A stretch of 64,000 bases of DNA, from assembly GCA_025617745.1 (NCBI GenBank), contig CM046867.1, positions 26,528,705-26,592,704 on the forward strand, given 5' to 3'. Position 1 is the first letter of the stretch, and each line of letters opens with the position of its first letter. The notes under the pieces are model-generated. The model saw nothing but the letters and a program-made list of their open reading frames with translations. It did no database searches and was not told where the DNA came from. Source of the DNA: Heliocidaris erythrogramma (taxonomy: Eukaryota; Echinodermata; Echinoidea; Camarodonta; Echinometridae). A program made the position numbers and the translations under genes. Below are positions 23,186 to 35,747 of this stretch, in pieces.

Positions 23186-24476
23186 TGATTGACAAAGTGC
23201 ATTTATAAGATAATAAAACAGTTGAAATAATTTCTGTTGCAATTGGTGGGAGGTTCATGCCTTTTTTTTTCATGAAAGGACTGTACTATTACGTGTTTTC
23301 GCCATGACCATATTGGTTGAGCAGTTCGATTTTCGTACATTAGATGAGTGGCAGTTCATTGAGGTGGAAAGAAGTCACCATGCACGCAATAAACTGCTAC
23401 TAACTGTGCGGAGGGAATGGGTGGGGTGGGAGGGACTTGTTTCCCGATAACCATGATAACGCCCTGTTTTCTCCCCTCCTGCAAATCTTAAGGTCCTAAC
23501 TATACATTTTCTACATCTACGTGTCAAGGATAGAACTTTTGGCTATGTTGTGAAAATCAGCAGAACCCATCACTCAGGTTTAGATCCCACAACTAACCAG
23601 AAATTTTGGCACTAGAGCCCACCCAAATTTAAAATTTGTCAAATTTATCTCTAAATTGATATTGTATACATACAAGAAAGTATATAGATTTTCATCTAAT
23701 GCCACCCTGTACTAAAAATGTGCTGCCTATAACCCTGCTGTAGACATGGCACAGAACTTTTACTCTAGGGTTATTAAACTCAAAGATAGATGTGGGTTGG
23801 TGGGGTCATCAGACGAAGTATGCCAGCAGATGTTCTAAATTTTGTCCGTCAAGCAAAGAGGTTCCAAATACGAGCCATATGCATTAAAAAAAAGTCATCA
23901 GTTTATGTGATTTGCTGACAGGGTTCTAAAAATCCTGTAAGTTTTGAGGAGGAGGGGTGGGGGTAGAGTCGGGGAGATGTCATATCCCCACCCCCTTCCT
24001 CTAGAGATGCCCCTTGAGGCTTAGTATCAGCAAACTGCACGATTAACTATTATGTAGATTAAGTTTCTCTTAACCTTAAAATTTAGCAGGCAAGCTTTCA
24101 TCAACTCCTGTGTTTGTTTGGTAGAAGTTTATACATGTACATGTTATGATTTTCACCAAGTTCCCCAACCAGTGGAAGTTTTCAGTATCATGCATGATTT
24201 CCCTTTTTGCACTCCATATACATGTACATGTAAGTAGGGATAAGTTGTATGTGTAGGCCCATTCGCTTAACAATAAATTTTGTGAAGTCAGGAGGTGGGG
24301 CCAGATGGTTCACCCATTTGCCTTCCTCCCCTGGCTTCTCGGTAGGAGCTTATAATTTGAGTACATGTATGATTCATCAATAAAATGAAATAAAATATTA
24401 CAAAAAATTATTTAGGCCTTAGCAATAATGAGCTACATGTATCTGGTAATAGTATGTACTTTTTTCTTTACCCCAG
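23186..24476. other. Upstream region of RAB30, unassigned
   Basis: Contains a fragment of the dispersed repeat near 23290-23360 and several TACATGTA words. It ends in a strong polypyrimidine tract and acceptor AG at 24475-24476. RAB30 therefore has at least one untranslated exon farther upstream, which I could not locate. Confidence 0.4.
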
Positions 24477-24531
24477 ATCATCAGTCGTAGATTGTTTTCT
24501 GTTGTAACTTTGCTGAAGATCATCCTAAGTC

Positions 24532-27500
24532 ATGGAGGACTACAAGTATCTCTTTAAAGTTGTTCTCATCGGTAATGCTGGAGTTGGCAAAACATGCCTT
24601 GTCAGACGATTTACACAGGTAAGGCCTGATGGGTTATATTGGGATCAATTCCCGAACCCATCAGTCTCAGATGATATGGAAATCTTTTTCAGTTCAGAAT
24701 GTTCCAATGAATAGGTAACCCAACTTTGAAAATTTGATTGGATAGGCTATGTTTATCAGCAATAGAATTTATATCATAGTATGATTTCTATGTTTATGTA
24801 GAATAAGTTATTCAGATTTCCAGACTCTAGCTTCATGTGACACTAAAAAGAAAAATGCCCTAAATGTTCAGGACAATAGTGTTCAGTGATGCTTGACCGT
24901 GAAAACCATAAAGATATTGTAATCTTTCAGATAATATGAATTTAAATGTTCTAAAACATAGTGTACCCATATCAATTTTTTTTGTAAGTTGGGTTATATT
25001 TTTTTGAATGCCGAGTATTTTGGAACTTTATTACATTGCCACTAAATGCTGATGCTTGTAAATAAAACAAGCACAATCGTCACTTTACAATTTGTGTCAG
25101 TCATTGAGTGAAATGTTCTTGAAATAAAATATTAATACTTCCTTTGTCGAGGGGTTTTGCTTTTTATGAGATTTTACCAAATTTTAAAGGTATTTTCTTT
25201 TCAATTTCTTGATGCTCTTAACCATGGCTCATATATTGTGTACAAAAGAAGTATGAAATTTCATGATTTTCTGGTGATACCAAATACTTCTTACTAAAGT
25301 GTATGTGTTTAAACTATTATAAATAGAAATGAATTTTTGTTTTGTTCTTTATTCTGCTCTCAGTTTGTCTGCTAAATTATTTAAAGTTAAACTGAGAAAA
25401 GACCATTATCCAATGCTCCCAGGTTTTTGATCTGTGCACACAATTCTTTGGATTGTTGATTGTTACGTTTCAGGGCTTATTTCCTCCTGGACAAGGTGCT
25501 ACTATAGGGGTTGATTTCATGATCAAGACAATAGAAATTGGTGGTGAAAAAGTCAAGGTAAGTATGAAGAAATTAGGCCTACTTATTCAGAAGATATGTT
25601 ATGCAGGGTGGCCCAAAAAGAACACAGACCTGAGTTCTGCAATTTCAAAGACATCATTGACACATTGTCAGTGGTTTTTATTTTATTGGGTAGAAAATTC
25701 TTTCATAAGTAAAATGACACCAGGATCATCAATTTTGGGTAAGGTGTTTTTGGTTTTACAACTATTCTTGTGAGGCAATGTTGTTTTCAAAATTTGCTAC
25801 TTTCGCAACTGTTATCATGCTTGAAGCAGTGAGAAATTTGTGCATGACGGATTCCCTTACAATCAGCTGTGTTGACAAATACGTGACTGCTCTCGCTCTG
25901 AAAACAAAGACAACATGAATGAAATGGAGATTGTATTGGAAGCTGTCATCCGCAAATTTCTCGCTGCTTCAAGCATGACAAAGGTTGCAAAAGTAGCAAA
26001 TGTTGAAAACTACACTGTCTCACAATAATAGCAGTGGAATCAAAACACCTTACCCAAAATTGCTGATCATGGTGTCATTTTACTCAAAAAAGAAATTTAT
26101 ACCCAGTAAAACAAAAATTAATGAATTTTTGTTAATGATGTCATTAACCCCGTTCCTCCCGGCACCTACTCACTCCTGATGACGGACAGTCAACCTGTCC
26201 GAAACGTCGAGTCTTCTTCACTCTCAGCCTTCTCATCTGGTTTACAGTCCTTTTCAGGACTTCACACTTTCAAGAAAGATTACTTCTACACTCTCTGGAT
26301 TTCTATCTCACCTTTCCTTTTCTTCTCCTCTCAACTTTTCTCCACTTTCTTCTTCTTACTTAATTGTCCATTTCAGGTCTAACCACATGGTGAACCGTAA
26401 ACCTTCTCCACGATGCCATTGAAATCGCAGATCTCAAGTGTTGCATTCTTTTTGGATCGCCCTATATATTACATGCAACCTAATGATCTGTGTGTTTTAC
26501 TTTACAAAAGGAGAGATTGGAAGTTCAAATATTGGAATTGAGCTCAGCCAGTTATCCCACTAAACGCATTTCATGCCTGCTGCCAATATTAGGCTCTACT
26601 GGATGGATAATTTTTTACGAAATTCGTTTAAAACAAAAACCTTGGTTTTTCAGACTTAATAGTGGGTGTGACTGGTCATACATGAAGGATTAATTATTTC
26701 TTGCAAATTACAATGCAGTAGACTGCCTATACTGTTATCAGGTCAATGAAAGGACTTGGAATAAATAGCAATGATTATGAACATATTTTATTATCACATC
26801 TGTTGTTTTCTTTGTGAGGGAAGCTACATTATGCAAGAAATATCACAAAAAATTTTCACACCATATAGGAGTACATACATGTATGATGTACTGACATTTA
26901 TCGGAGAAGTAGGATTAAACAATTTATTGCTGCATTTATATCAGTCTTCCTCATTTATTGGTTTTCATCATGCAAATACCATTTCTTTTGATCTTTCTTG
27001 CTATTAGTTACAAATATGGGATACAGCTGGTCAAGAAAGGTTTCGTTCTATCACTCAGAGCTATTATCATAGTGCAGATGCACTTGTTCTTGTCTTTGAT
27101 GTCACTTCAAAAGAAAGCTTCAATGCACTACCAAGTTGGCTAAGGGAGGTGGAGCAGTATGCAAGTCCTAAGGTCATATCAGTGTTAGTAGGTAAGTAAG
27201 CCTTTTCTTATATATCATATCCAGGGCTCTCGCCAGTGCATAAGTTGCAACCACACAAAAAAAAGAAGAAACCAGTCCTTAATAACCTTTTGTGGTAGGA
27301 CTCAAGCATAGGGGAAGAGGGGGGGGGGGGGGGGAGTATGCCAGGAGCAAATTTCTCCCTAACAAGGGAGGTATTTGTGTCAGTTCATACTTGGAATCTG
27401 CAAATATACTTTGATCCTTCCTGATGATGCAAGACCTTATTTCTTCACTCACTTTGGACCAAGGTTTAAAAAAATCCTGCAGAGAATCCTGACATAGATT

Positions 27501-28066
27501 CTTAGATCATTGGTTTTCAGGTGTATGAAGGGCAGAACTTTATAATGCTATTTGTATATTTTACCTGAAAGGTGTAACCCTTATCTTAAAAAAGAAAAAG
27601 CCCATGAAGTTTGATAACAGCAGCTCAAAAGGCTTTGGAATTAGCACTACTTATATATGACCAAAAATCAAATTTGTGACAGAATAACAAATAGGTCAGT
27701 TTAATAATTAATAAGACCTTATTTGATTAGTAAGTTGGGTATAGAAATTTATCAGCTACTCAATTAAATTGCAGAAAAAGATAGATGTATCTAAATTATT
27801 TTTTTTGTATTGGTTCTATGTCAGGTAATAAAATTGACCTAGGTAAAGATCGGGAGGTGAATGAAGAAGATGGGCAAAGCTTTGCAGATTCCCACTCCAT
27901 GCGTTTCCTGGAGACTTCAGCCAAAGAGTCTGACAATGTGGATCGCCTCTTCCTGGACATTGCAGTTGAATTAACCAATAATGTTAGAAATGGTGAGATC
28001 AGACATGATGACCATGAAGATATCATCAAAGACACTACATCCGTCTCCACATGTTGTAAAGGCTGA
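24532..28066 (+). CDS. RAB30: Rab30 small GTPase, four coding exons, 198 aa
   Basis: Coding exons are 24532-24618, 25474-25557, 27008-27191 and 27825-28066, all with GT/AG introns and consistent phases. The 198-residue product matches vertebrate RAB30 (203 residues) almost throughout. P-loop GNAGVGKT is at 14-21, switch I with effector threonine in ATIGVDF at 38-44, WDTAGQE at 61-67 with catalytic Gln66, NKID at 120-123 and ETSAK at 148-152. The tail ends TCCKG: two cysteines near the end, the geranylgeranylation site, as in the CC-containing end of human RAB30. The family cycles between GDP and GTP on Golgi membranes and acts in Golgi organisation and trafficking. The ATG at 24532 is chosen because MEDY matches the family start. 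The 5' UTR part of this exon begins after the acceptor at 24476. Intron 2 carries a foldback element and a retroelement tail remnant. The open frames beyond exons 1 and 2 are intron read-through. Confidence 0.97.
25605..26150. mobile_element. Long-armed foldback element in RAB30 intron 2
   Basis: The left arm (about 25650-25860) and right arm (about 25945-26150) are reverse complements over roughly 200 bp. Examples are AAAATGACACCAGGATCATC with its counterpart near 26065, and GCTTGAAGCAGTGAGAAATT with its counterpart near 25960. A loop of about 90 bp lies between. The leftmost GGGTGGCCCAAAAAG may be the true terminus, with the matching right end lost. No transposase is present. It lies wholly within the intron and does not touch the splice sites. 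Confidence 0.8.
26165..26215 (+). other. Hammerhead-like motif in a retroelement tail remnant
   Basis: CTGATGA is followed by GGACAG, a short loop, CTGTCC and then GAAACGTC. This is the order of the hammerhead core: CUGANGA, stem II, GAAA. One extra C lies between the core and stem II. Hammerhead motifs are known in Penelope-like elements, and the pyrimidine-rich DNA after it (to about 26380) could be their tail. No coding part of such an element is present here. Confidence 0.4.
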
Positions 28067-28644
28067 CTGTTCTGATGATATTGCAAAAGCATCCCATTTA
28101 TCTCTACATGTTTATATTGTTGAACTCTCTGATGGCATCATTAAAGACACTACATGAACATCAGTCTGTGGTGGAAATTTCTGATGATATCAAATTCACT
28201 GCACCTGCATATTGTTGAACTCTGATGATATCATTAAAAAACTCAAAGGCAGTTCATTAACCTAAATTTGAAATTTCTGTCAAATATATTACATCAGTCC
28301 TTTAATGATATCACCAAAGATTTCACTACTCCAGTCTGTACATGCTGTAAAGGTTGACCTCTCTGATGATATCCCAAAGACACTACTTCAGTCTGTACAG
28401 GTTTACCTCTCTGTTGATATCATCAAAGCCACTACTCCAGTCTGTACATGCTGTGAAGGTTGACCTCTCTGATGATATCACCAAAGACACTACTCCAGTC
28501 TGTACATGCTGTAAAGGTCTACCTCTCTGATGATATCATCAAAGACTGTACTCCAATATGTACATACTTAAAAGGTTGACTTCTCTGATATAATCATCAT
28601 TGACACTACTCCAGTCTGTATGTGATGGGAATGTTAACTTCCTG
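28016..28644 (+). repeat. 58-bp tandem repeat derived from the RAB30 C-terminal codons
   Basis: About 11 units, the first being the last 17 codons of RAB30 plus 7 bases. Units at 28413-28470, 28471-28528, 28529-28586 and 28587-28644 are exactly 58 bp. Those from 28074 to about 28304 are more decayed. Each begins GATGATATCA and the better ones read as DDI-KDTTPVCTCCKG followed by TGA, echoing the real EDIIKDTTSVSTCCKG end. All copies after the first lie beyond the stop codon at 28064-28066. Confidence 0.9.
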
Positions 28645-31600
28645 CTGTGTCACACTGATGGTAATTTTAATTGTTTTCTTCTTCAAGGTTAAGCTGTATG
28701 AGTTTCAACGTATGCAAGTACAAGTATATGCATTGAAATGCCCCACCACATTTACTTTTGTCCCATTACTTGTATGTTTAGCACTACACACCTTTGGATT
28801 TGAGTTTTTGTATTCAGTCAACAAAATAGTCCTAGTATTGTGAAAATATGCAATATATGTTATGCAAAATAGTTATGAGACTCATTGAAAAGGGAAGTGA
28901 TTGATCATTTAATGTAACTCGACATATTCCGGCTTATTGCTAATTCACATGTACTTCAATCGATAGTTCATCTCGTTGTAAAAGATAAAGTCGAGTTCTG
29001 ATCATGCAAATACATTGTGAAAGAAACTCTTTCAAAGCAAGTGGGAAAGGTTGGTCATGTCTACATAAGGATTGGTGTCTAATGTGAGGTTTTGGAATCA
29101 TCAAAATGATAAGAAATTGACCCCATCTCGCTGAAAAGCACATTCACAGTGCATACAGAAATGGGTATATGGTCATGTGTCAGTTATGAGGGCATTTGAG
29201 GAGCAATCCTTTTCAGGGGACATTTCTACTATGATGTTCTTCCAAACTTGCATAAGAGAAATGAGAAAGCTCATAAATTATTTTTTACCTTTCCCAGAAC
29301 TCAACCTTATCTTTAAGGTTCTTATTGTAGTTCTGATATTAAATGCTAGATATTTCCTTCACAGGGGAATCAATTTTAGTAGTGGGAATTACATAGAACA
29401 GATTGTGAATTACAAAACAAACTCTATCAAACAGAGAGAATATATTGTATTTGATTTTGTCTTGCCATGTTAAAAAAAGTATTATTTCAGCTATACTGCC
29501 TGTAAAATGTGCAATTATTACTGCAATTCTTTTGTGCTCATCTTCAAAAAGTATATTTACTGTAAATACACATATACTGCCAAGTCTATATCAATTTTAT
29601 TTAGAACAGCATCTGTGAATCTGCTAGAGAAAGAGAAACAAAGGACAATCAACCCCATTTCAATCAATGCTACCAAAATAGCAGACTATCTGCTGATAAT
29701 GTAAAAAAACAAGACAGGTAGTATGAAACATTTGAAAAGAATAATAAAAGGTCTTGTGTCCTTTGTAACCAGATATAAAATCTGCAATAATACCACATGA
29801 TGTTAATGGATTAGGTTAATGGGCTGTGAACAAGTGATAAAAACTACAAGATATAAAGGTTTGTGTTCCAGAAAAGGACAGTTTGATTCTGGGACCGCCC
29901 ACTCCTGGCAAGACCGACAGGTCAGTCTTGTGGGCTGTCAGTCTCGTTAACCCTCAGGTAACTTTTCATCAGGACCATGAGACCAACATTGTTGGTCTTG
30001 TCGGTTTCTCTCGCTTTCGTGGGCTGTCTTTTTCTGGGCTTTAGCTTTTTGATTGCCATGACATCATTCACCATTTTGTGTAACTAACATTTAACCAATT
30101 TGCTTGAAACACCTATTCAAAGTGCAATTTTTTTTTATTAAACAAGGTCTTGCCTTAGTTGCAACAGTTTAACAACTGCCAGTTTTTTTTTCCTTTTGTG
30201 TTTTATATTTATCACTTATCTTGAAATACAGTGTTCAACCTGTGGAAATTATTCCCTTCAGTGATTTGGACCAAAAAGCAACAAGAAATGTCATTCTTTA
30301 AATATAATGCTTTGATGTCCAAGTATTTTATCCTCATCATTTATATCTTGGACTTCTTGTTTATGTTGTGTTTGTTATGATTAACATAAAACAATTGATT
30401 GATTAATGGAAACTGTAAACATTCCTCTTGTAATTTTTTTTTTAAAATATCAATAATTTTGCAATTTCTTCATCTTTTAGAGAATACAGACTCAATATAA
30501 TTCTTGCCTTGAGGCGTGTTTACAATGCTTGTCAGTACCTGATACAATTTTTCCAATATCAGTGTGTTTTTAAACTGTTTTTTCCTTCCATGGAGCCAAG
30601 TACAAACTGGACACACTACTGGTAAATGTTTCTCAGATTTGAATGTATTTGATCCTTTATACTGGTACCCTGCAAAGGTACACAATAGTCTCATTTAATT
30701 ATCTTGTATTTTATCATGTGTAACAAGAAAATATTTGAACACTGTTAAGTTTTAAATATTTTGGTATCTCCCTCCTTTCTTTTTTATTTGTGCAAATATA
30801 TGAGGAATAGTTGGATGATATCATTGTAAGAGATCAATTTGTTTTTAATACTATGTCCTTTGGCATATGAAAAAAACATATTATTCTAAGTACTTTTGAT
30901 AACATGTTTATAGAAAAGGCAGTCTAAATATACTTTAATAGAAGAGGTTTGCATGATACGTGTTGTAAACAGTAAACCTACACTCTTGCTCTATGCCTCT
31001 TTAATAAACTGTTGTATGATGTATGTTTATTTTTAATTATTTGGAATTAATTTCAGGATCTGCAGCAAGTCACAAGAGAGCATATTGCACATCATTTAAC
31101 AATGTCATTTGTGACTTTGGGGCACAAAAAGTACAGGTATCAGAATGTTATTCCTGAGTGTGATAGTGTTGATTCGTTTTAAGCATACATATTTATTGCC
31201 ATTTCTCAAACTTTATTTACCCATTTCTAACAGAGGTATGCTGGTTGAGTTGTGATAGAAATGGACATTTGCAGACATTGTGAATGTTTAGAGGTGATGT
31301 GTTCAGATAGGTGTATAGGTAGGTAGTGATCAGTGACTGTATAGGATGTTCAAGACACCATACACTTATACTATGCAATTATAGGGTGTCATAATGTGTT
31401 CAAGTCCAAGTCCGTACTTAGAACAGATATTTGTAGTTTCTCTAGCAAGTAGATTTTGGTGGATAGGTCAAATTTATATTGCTGTGGATGTATACTAAAA
31501 AAAAGAAACATAATCTGTGCAAGTGATATGAAGTTTTTATGAAATTGTAATAGAATTGATTTTTTTTTTTTTTAGAAATCTACATTGATTTTTGAAATGA

Positions 31601-31822
31601 TAGGCTAAATCGTTGCAAATGAATAAATATAAAATTGTTATGCTTAGCTCTGTTAGCAATTGTGCTGCCTAACCTGCCATCAACAGGCTTTATTAAGGCC
31701 AAGTGAATCAGATAAGAGCCCGTACATTTTCCATAACCTCCACAACCACTACATGTATTTTCAAATTGTTGCAGTTTGCTTCCGCTCTCATCTCTTTGAT
31801 ATCTTTGAGTGGTAATATTGTT
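28645..31822 (+). other. Probable long 3' UTR of RAB30 and downstream DNA
   Basis: AT-rich single-copy-looking DNA with no supportable gene. Candidate poly(A) signals (AATAAA) occur, for example near 31005 and 31615, but none can be chosen from sequence alone. RAB30 of vertebrates has a long 3' UTR, so much of this may be transcribed. Confidence 0.4.
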
Positions 31823-31873
31823 TGTTGAGAGGAAGAAGGGCATACAGAGTTTATACCTTTCTGGCTCTCAACA
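31823..31873. mobile_element. Degraded relative of the hairpin insertion at 6786-6870
   Basis: The ends TGTTGAGAG and CTCTCAACA are inverted, and the inner AGAAGGG and CCTTTCTGG match the arms of the 6786-6870 palindrome. The arms are shorter and imperfect. Confidence 0.6.
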
Positions 31874-34800
31874 GATTAATATCCTCTTTTATTTTTTTAC
31901 TTCCACATGCACCAAAGACACATTCTTTGATGATTTAACTATTATTGTCTATGCAATATATTTTGATAAATTTTCATCCAGCTTAGTAATGTAGAAATAA
32001 AGTTATTTTTGTGGTACACTTGTATTTAGATTATTGTTTTTGAAATTTACTTGTACCTTCATTTGTAAAAAGTTCTGCGCTTGTCATTATAAAGGTATAT
32101 ATTTAGAGTTGGCTGACATAGGCCTTATTCACACTTGCAAACTGGGTTCTCTTTGTAGGATTATAATCCTTGATATGAAACCTCTTATATGAGTGGGAGC
32201 ACACTGTGGCACCTGTGAGTACTCTACTGTTATTTGTTAGTGTGAGTGGGATTATAGTATGGTAAGAAATACTACAACAAAAGATGATTATGAAATGTCT
32301 TGCTATTTGTACAAATGTGAAAATGTGTTGCTACTTTCAGCAATATCTGAAAGTATGACTCATTGGATATTATGTAAATGTGTGCTTGTAGTTGTACATT
32401 CATTGTTACACTGTGGTACACCTCCCTCTCTGTCGGGATGTACGTGTATTCTTCTATTAGAGTATTAGAATTTATTTTTGTGTCCCAAACATTAAGTATA
32501 TGTTAGTGGTAAAGTAGTGTTTTATAATCTAGATGTAGCGGTGACTATTAATGTTATTTCTATATGCCTTATATTGCTAGTATACCCTTTTAATATTCAT
32601 ATGTAACAATGTATGACAGAAATGTTCATGCAGCAGCAATTCTTTAGCAATGTCTGGTAGATGTGAAGGAAACGAAGGAACAAAACATTTTCATACCTTT
32701 TTGTGCATTTATGGATGTTTTGTGTTCATTTGGCAAGAAAGATGTGCAATGATGCAGAGGATAATATCACCGGACCAGACTATAGATAAATAGCTCAAAG
32801 TCACTCTTTTCACCTTTGGCAAGGTATGTACGTGCAATTCTGATTTTTTACCAAGCTTCAAATATGTTGGTTTCAAAATGTAACAAGTATATGTTTCAAT
32901 CGCAGCCTTTCTATTTTTCTAATAGTAAGAAAAGTCGATGCAAAGCTTTTCCTGAATGTATGCTTTCAAATGTTCTTTCCTATCTTTGTTTTGATTTTGT
33001 TTGTTTTGATGTTGATGATACTAACATGCCCATGCATACAGCACAACTGAAAATTTAGAATGATAGGCCTTTTGCTTATTGTAGGAACCTGAATGTTTTT
33101 TTTATACTTAGTATGCGACTGCAGAGGGTCTAACATAAGAATAAAAGACCAGCATTTTTCAGTTTTGAAGGTTATTTGCCAGCATGAGATTATGTCACTC
33201 AAGATTCTTCACAAACTGTAAGATGGTTGTACAAATTGGAGCTACTCTTCCATGAATGATGTTGCTGTAGATTCTTTTAGTTATTCATGTCGGTGTGATT
33301 TAGATTTATCCAGTATGTGACTATACATGTGGCTCACATGACTGTAAGAAGGTTGTTGAAGCCTATCCTCTAGTTTGGAGGTACTCCTGTAATATCTTGC
33401 TAGATTACTCATATTCAGCTCATGTCTGTATGATTTATATTTAACCATCACAAAATTTGTTGCCTATACGACAGAGGTAAAATCTACCTATATGCATAAC
33501 ATCAACTATTGTGAATAATGGGAGGTATACTGCCAAACCCCAATTTATCATGTGCATGAAACGTTTGTGATTGATCAGAGTGATTCAGATTTGCAAAAGT
33601 TTCATGTTATGCCAGTTTCTAGTTTTACAGTGTGCAAGGATTGGAAATACAGGAAGACACTGCAACAAGATACATGTATATTTGTTTTCTTCCTTTGATG
33701 TTTTGTCAGACCTTGTTATCCCGACTATTTGACTTCAATGAAAATGAATTAATATAGTTTGCCATGCAATCCTGAAGGAAAAGAGGAGAAAGGGGCAAAA
33801 CCCATGCTCTCATTTAAGACCATCTTTGCTACAAATTTAGCAATTTTTTTGATTACCTAATTTGGTACTGAAGGTCATTTTAAAGACTATTTTTAAATCG
33901 TTAATTAGTTAAGCCTAGAATAGATGAGAGTCCACATTGAAAACATGCACCGGGCTTACAGGTTGAAAGGAAATAATATTTCCAATATTTTACTTCATAT
34001 TCCTTGTAACATTATTCTTGCCATAGTGAGAATAGTCCTTATCGCACTTAACTGTACTCCACTTTCGTGCAATCAATACCATAACTTTTGGTCATCCCAA
34101 GTTCAACATGATTGATTAATAGTGATATAAGTTATTTTTGTTTGTAAGGTGCTATTTTGCTGAAGTTCTGAGTATTATGTTTGATTTGTACCTTCGTATT
34201 TCTTTCTCAAATTCAGTGAAAAGTGAATAGTGTTCTAATAATCTAAATATGACATGTAGCTAATGTAACTATGTGTGTATTATACAAAAAAATTGTGAAT
34301 TATGTACTTGTAAATGAAAAAAAGAAATCAAATACATATAGCTGAAAATTGTAATACAATGTGTACAATATGGCATGATTGTGTATAAAGTGTTAACATT
34401 CATCTTTATTCTGTGACAGTTGGAGAAAGTGCAGAATTCTTTAAGATTGCACAATTACCTCAAGTTTTAAATCATCAATATGAAAAATGGGTCAATTTTA
34501 TCTCTTCAGTGATGAAATTAATTTAAATAGCATTAGGACCTAACAATTAGGAACATTATAACCAAACAATTAGGACAACACATTTTGTCACATTATAAAC
34601 ATATTTCCTTCCTTATTTCCATGTTCATGGAACTACAATAATGCAAAATGTGTGTATATTGCAGGGTTGAAAAAAGAAATCAGGTTTACGTGATTTAAAT
34701 CGATTTATAGATAGCCCTAAATGTTGTTACTATACAAAATAAATACATCAACACTCACTTGGATGAGTTTTGTCAGCCCAAAAATGATTTTTGAGAGATT

Positions 34801-35745
34801 TTTTCATGTCACATGAACAAAATCGATTTTTAAAATGTATTTGGCTTTGTGTTTTTACTTGAATTAATAATTTTCTTCTAAAAATCATGGTGATTTGGCT
34901 TTGTTTTTTACTTGAATTAATAATGTTCTTTTTAAAATCATGGCGATTTAACCCTTTAGATTCAGAGCCATAATAATATACCAGATGCATGAGTAGAAAG
35001 ATCAAACAAATTCTGCATACACTTCCCATTTTTGTTGCATGGCCATATTTCGTTTGATGCCAGGCATTTCAAAAAGGATATTAAGCTTGAAAATCCTTAA
35101 ATTGGCAACACATTGAGCGGTTCAAAATAATTTTTGGTCAAGATTTTGTCAACTTTTCGACAAAGTTCGGGACTATGTACGTTGTTTTCAAAGACATTAC
35201 ATTTTATTAAACCATGTAGCATTAAAAGAAAAATATTTTTTGTTGCCAATTTGAAGAATAAAATGTGATCAATTTAGCCTTTACTCAGGCAATCCAACCT
35301 TGCTAATAGATGATTTTGTGTGAAAGCAGAAATATAAGAAAAACAGAATGGTGAAAGTTTGAAAGAAATCGGACAAGGAATAAGAAAGTTATGGATGTTT
35401 GAAAAATGAGATCACTACATCTATGCGAATCTCAAATTGGCAATTTAGTGAGTCGATTGTGACCATCGATGATTGTGACATAAATGCGGACAACTCTCCC
35501 GTTTGTCGTTCACAAAAATATTTGCGGTCTTCTTTACCATCGGCCGGGGCAGTACGCAAAATATATTATAGATAGCATATTGTTAGGTCCTCATGAAAGA
35601 AAAAGATATCGAGTGACATTTTTTAAAATGAAATTTCAGTTATTGTTGTGTGTTTGAGCAAATGGGGGAGTTGTCCGCCACGACAGTGACATTACCTATT
35701 CGGAATTCCCATATGTATATAGTGATTACACCTTTAAAAAATTGA
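31874..35745. other. AT-rich intergenic DNA
   Basis: No gene is seen. A tandem duplication of about 66 bp (TTACTTGAATTAATAAT copies near 34857 and 34909) is present. A short inverted pair with GCGGACAACTC words near 35475 and 35670 suggests an old MITE-like element of about 240 bp. Confidence 0.4.
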
Positions 35746-35747
35746 TA

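Noticed and set aside
24532-24714. A 60-aa protein from RAB30 exon 1 read through into intron 1
   Set aside because: Family similarity stops exactly at the donor GTAAGG at 24619.
29880-30040. Structured RNA or inverted repeat with AAGACCGACA words
   Set aside because: The repeats are short and imperfect and no known fold was recognised.
31058-31137. Possible exon with TTTCAG acceptor and GTATC donor
   Set aside because: No matching phase partner, no recognisable protein, and it lies downstream of the RAB30 stop.
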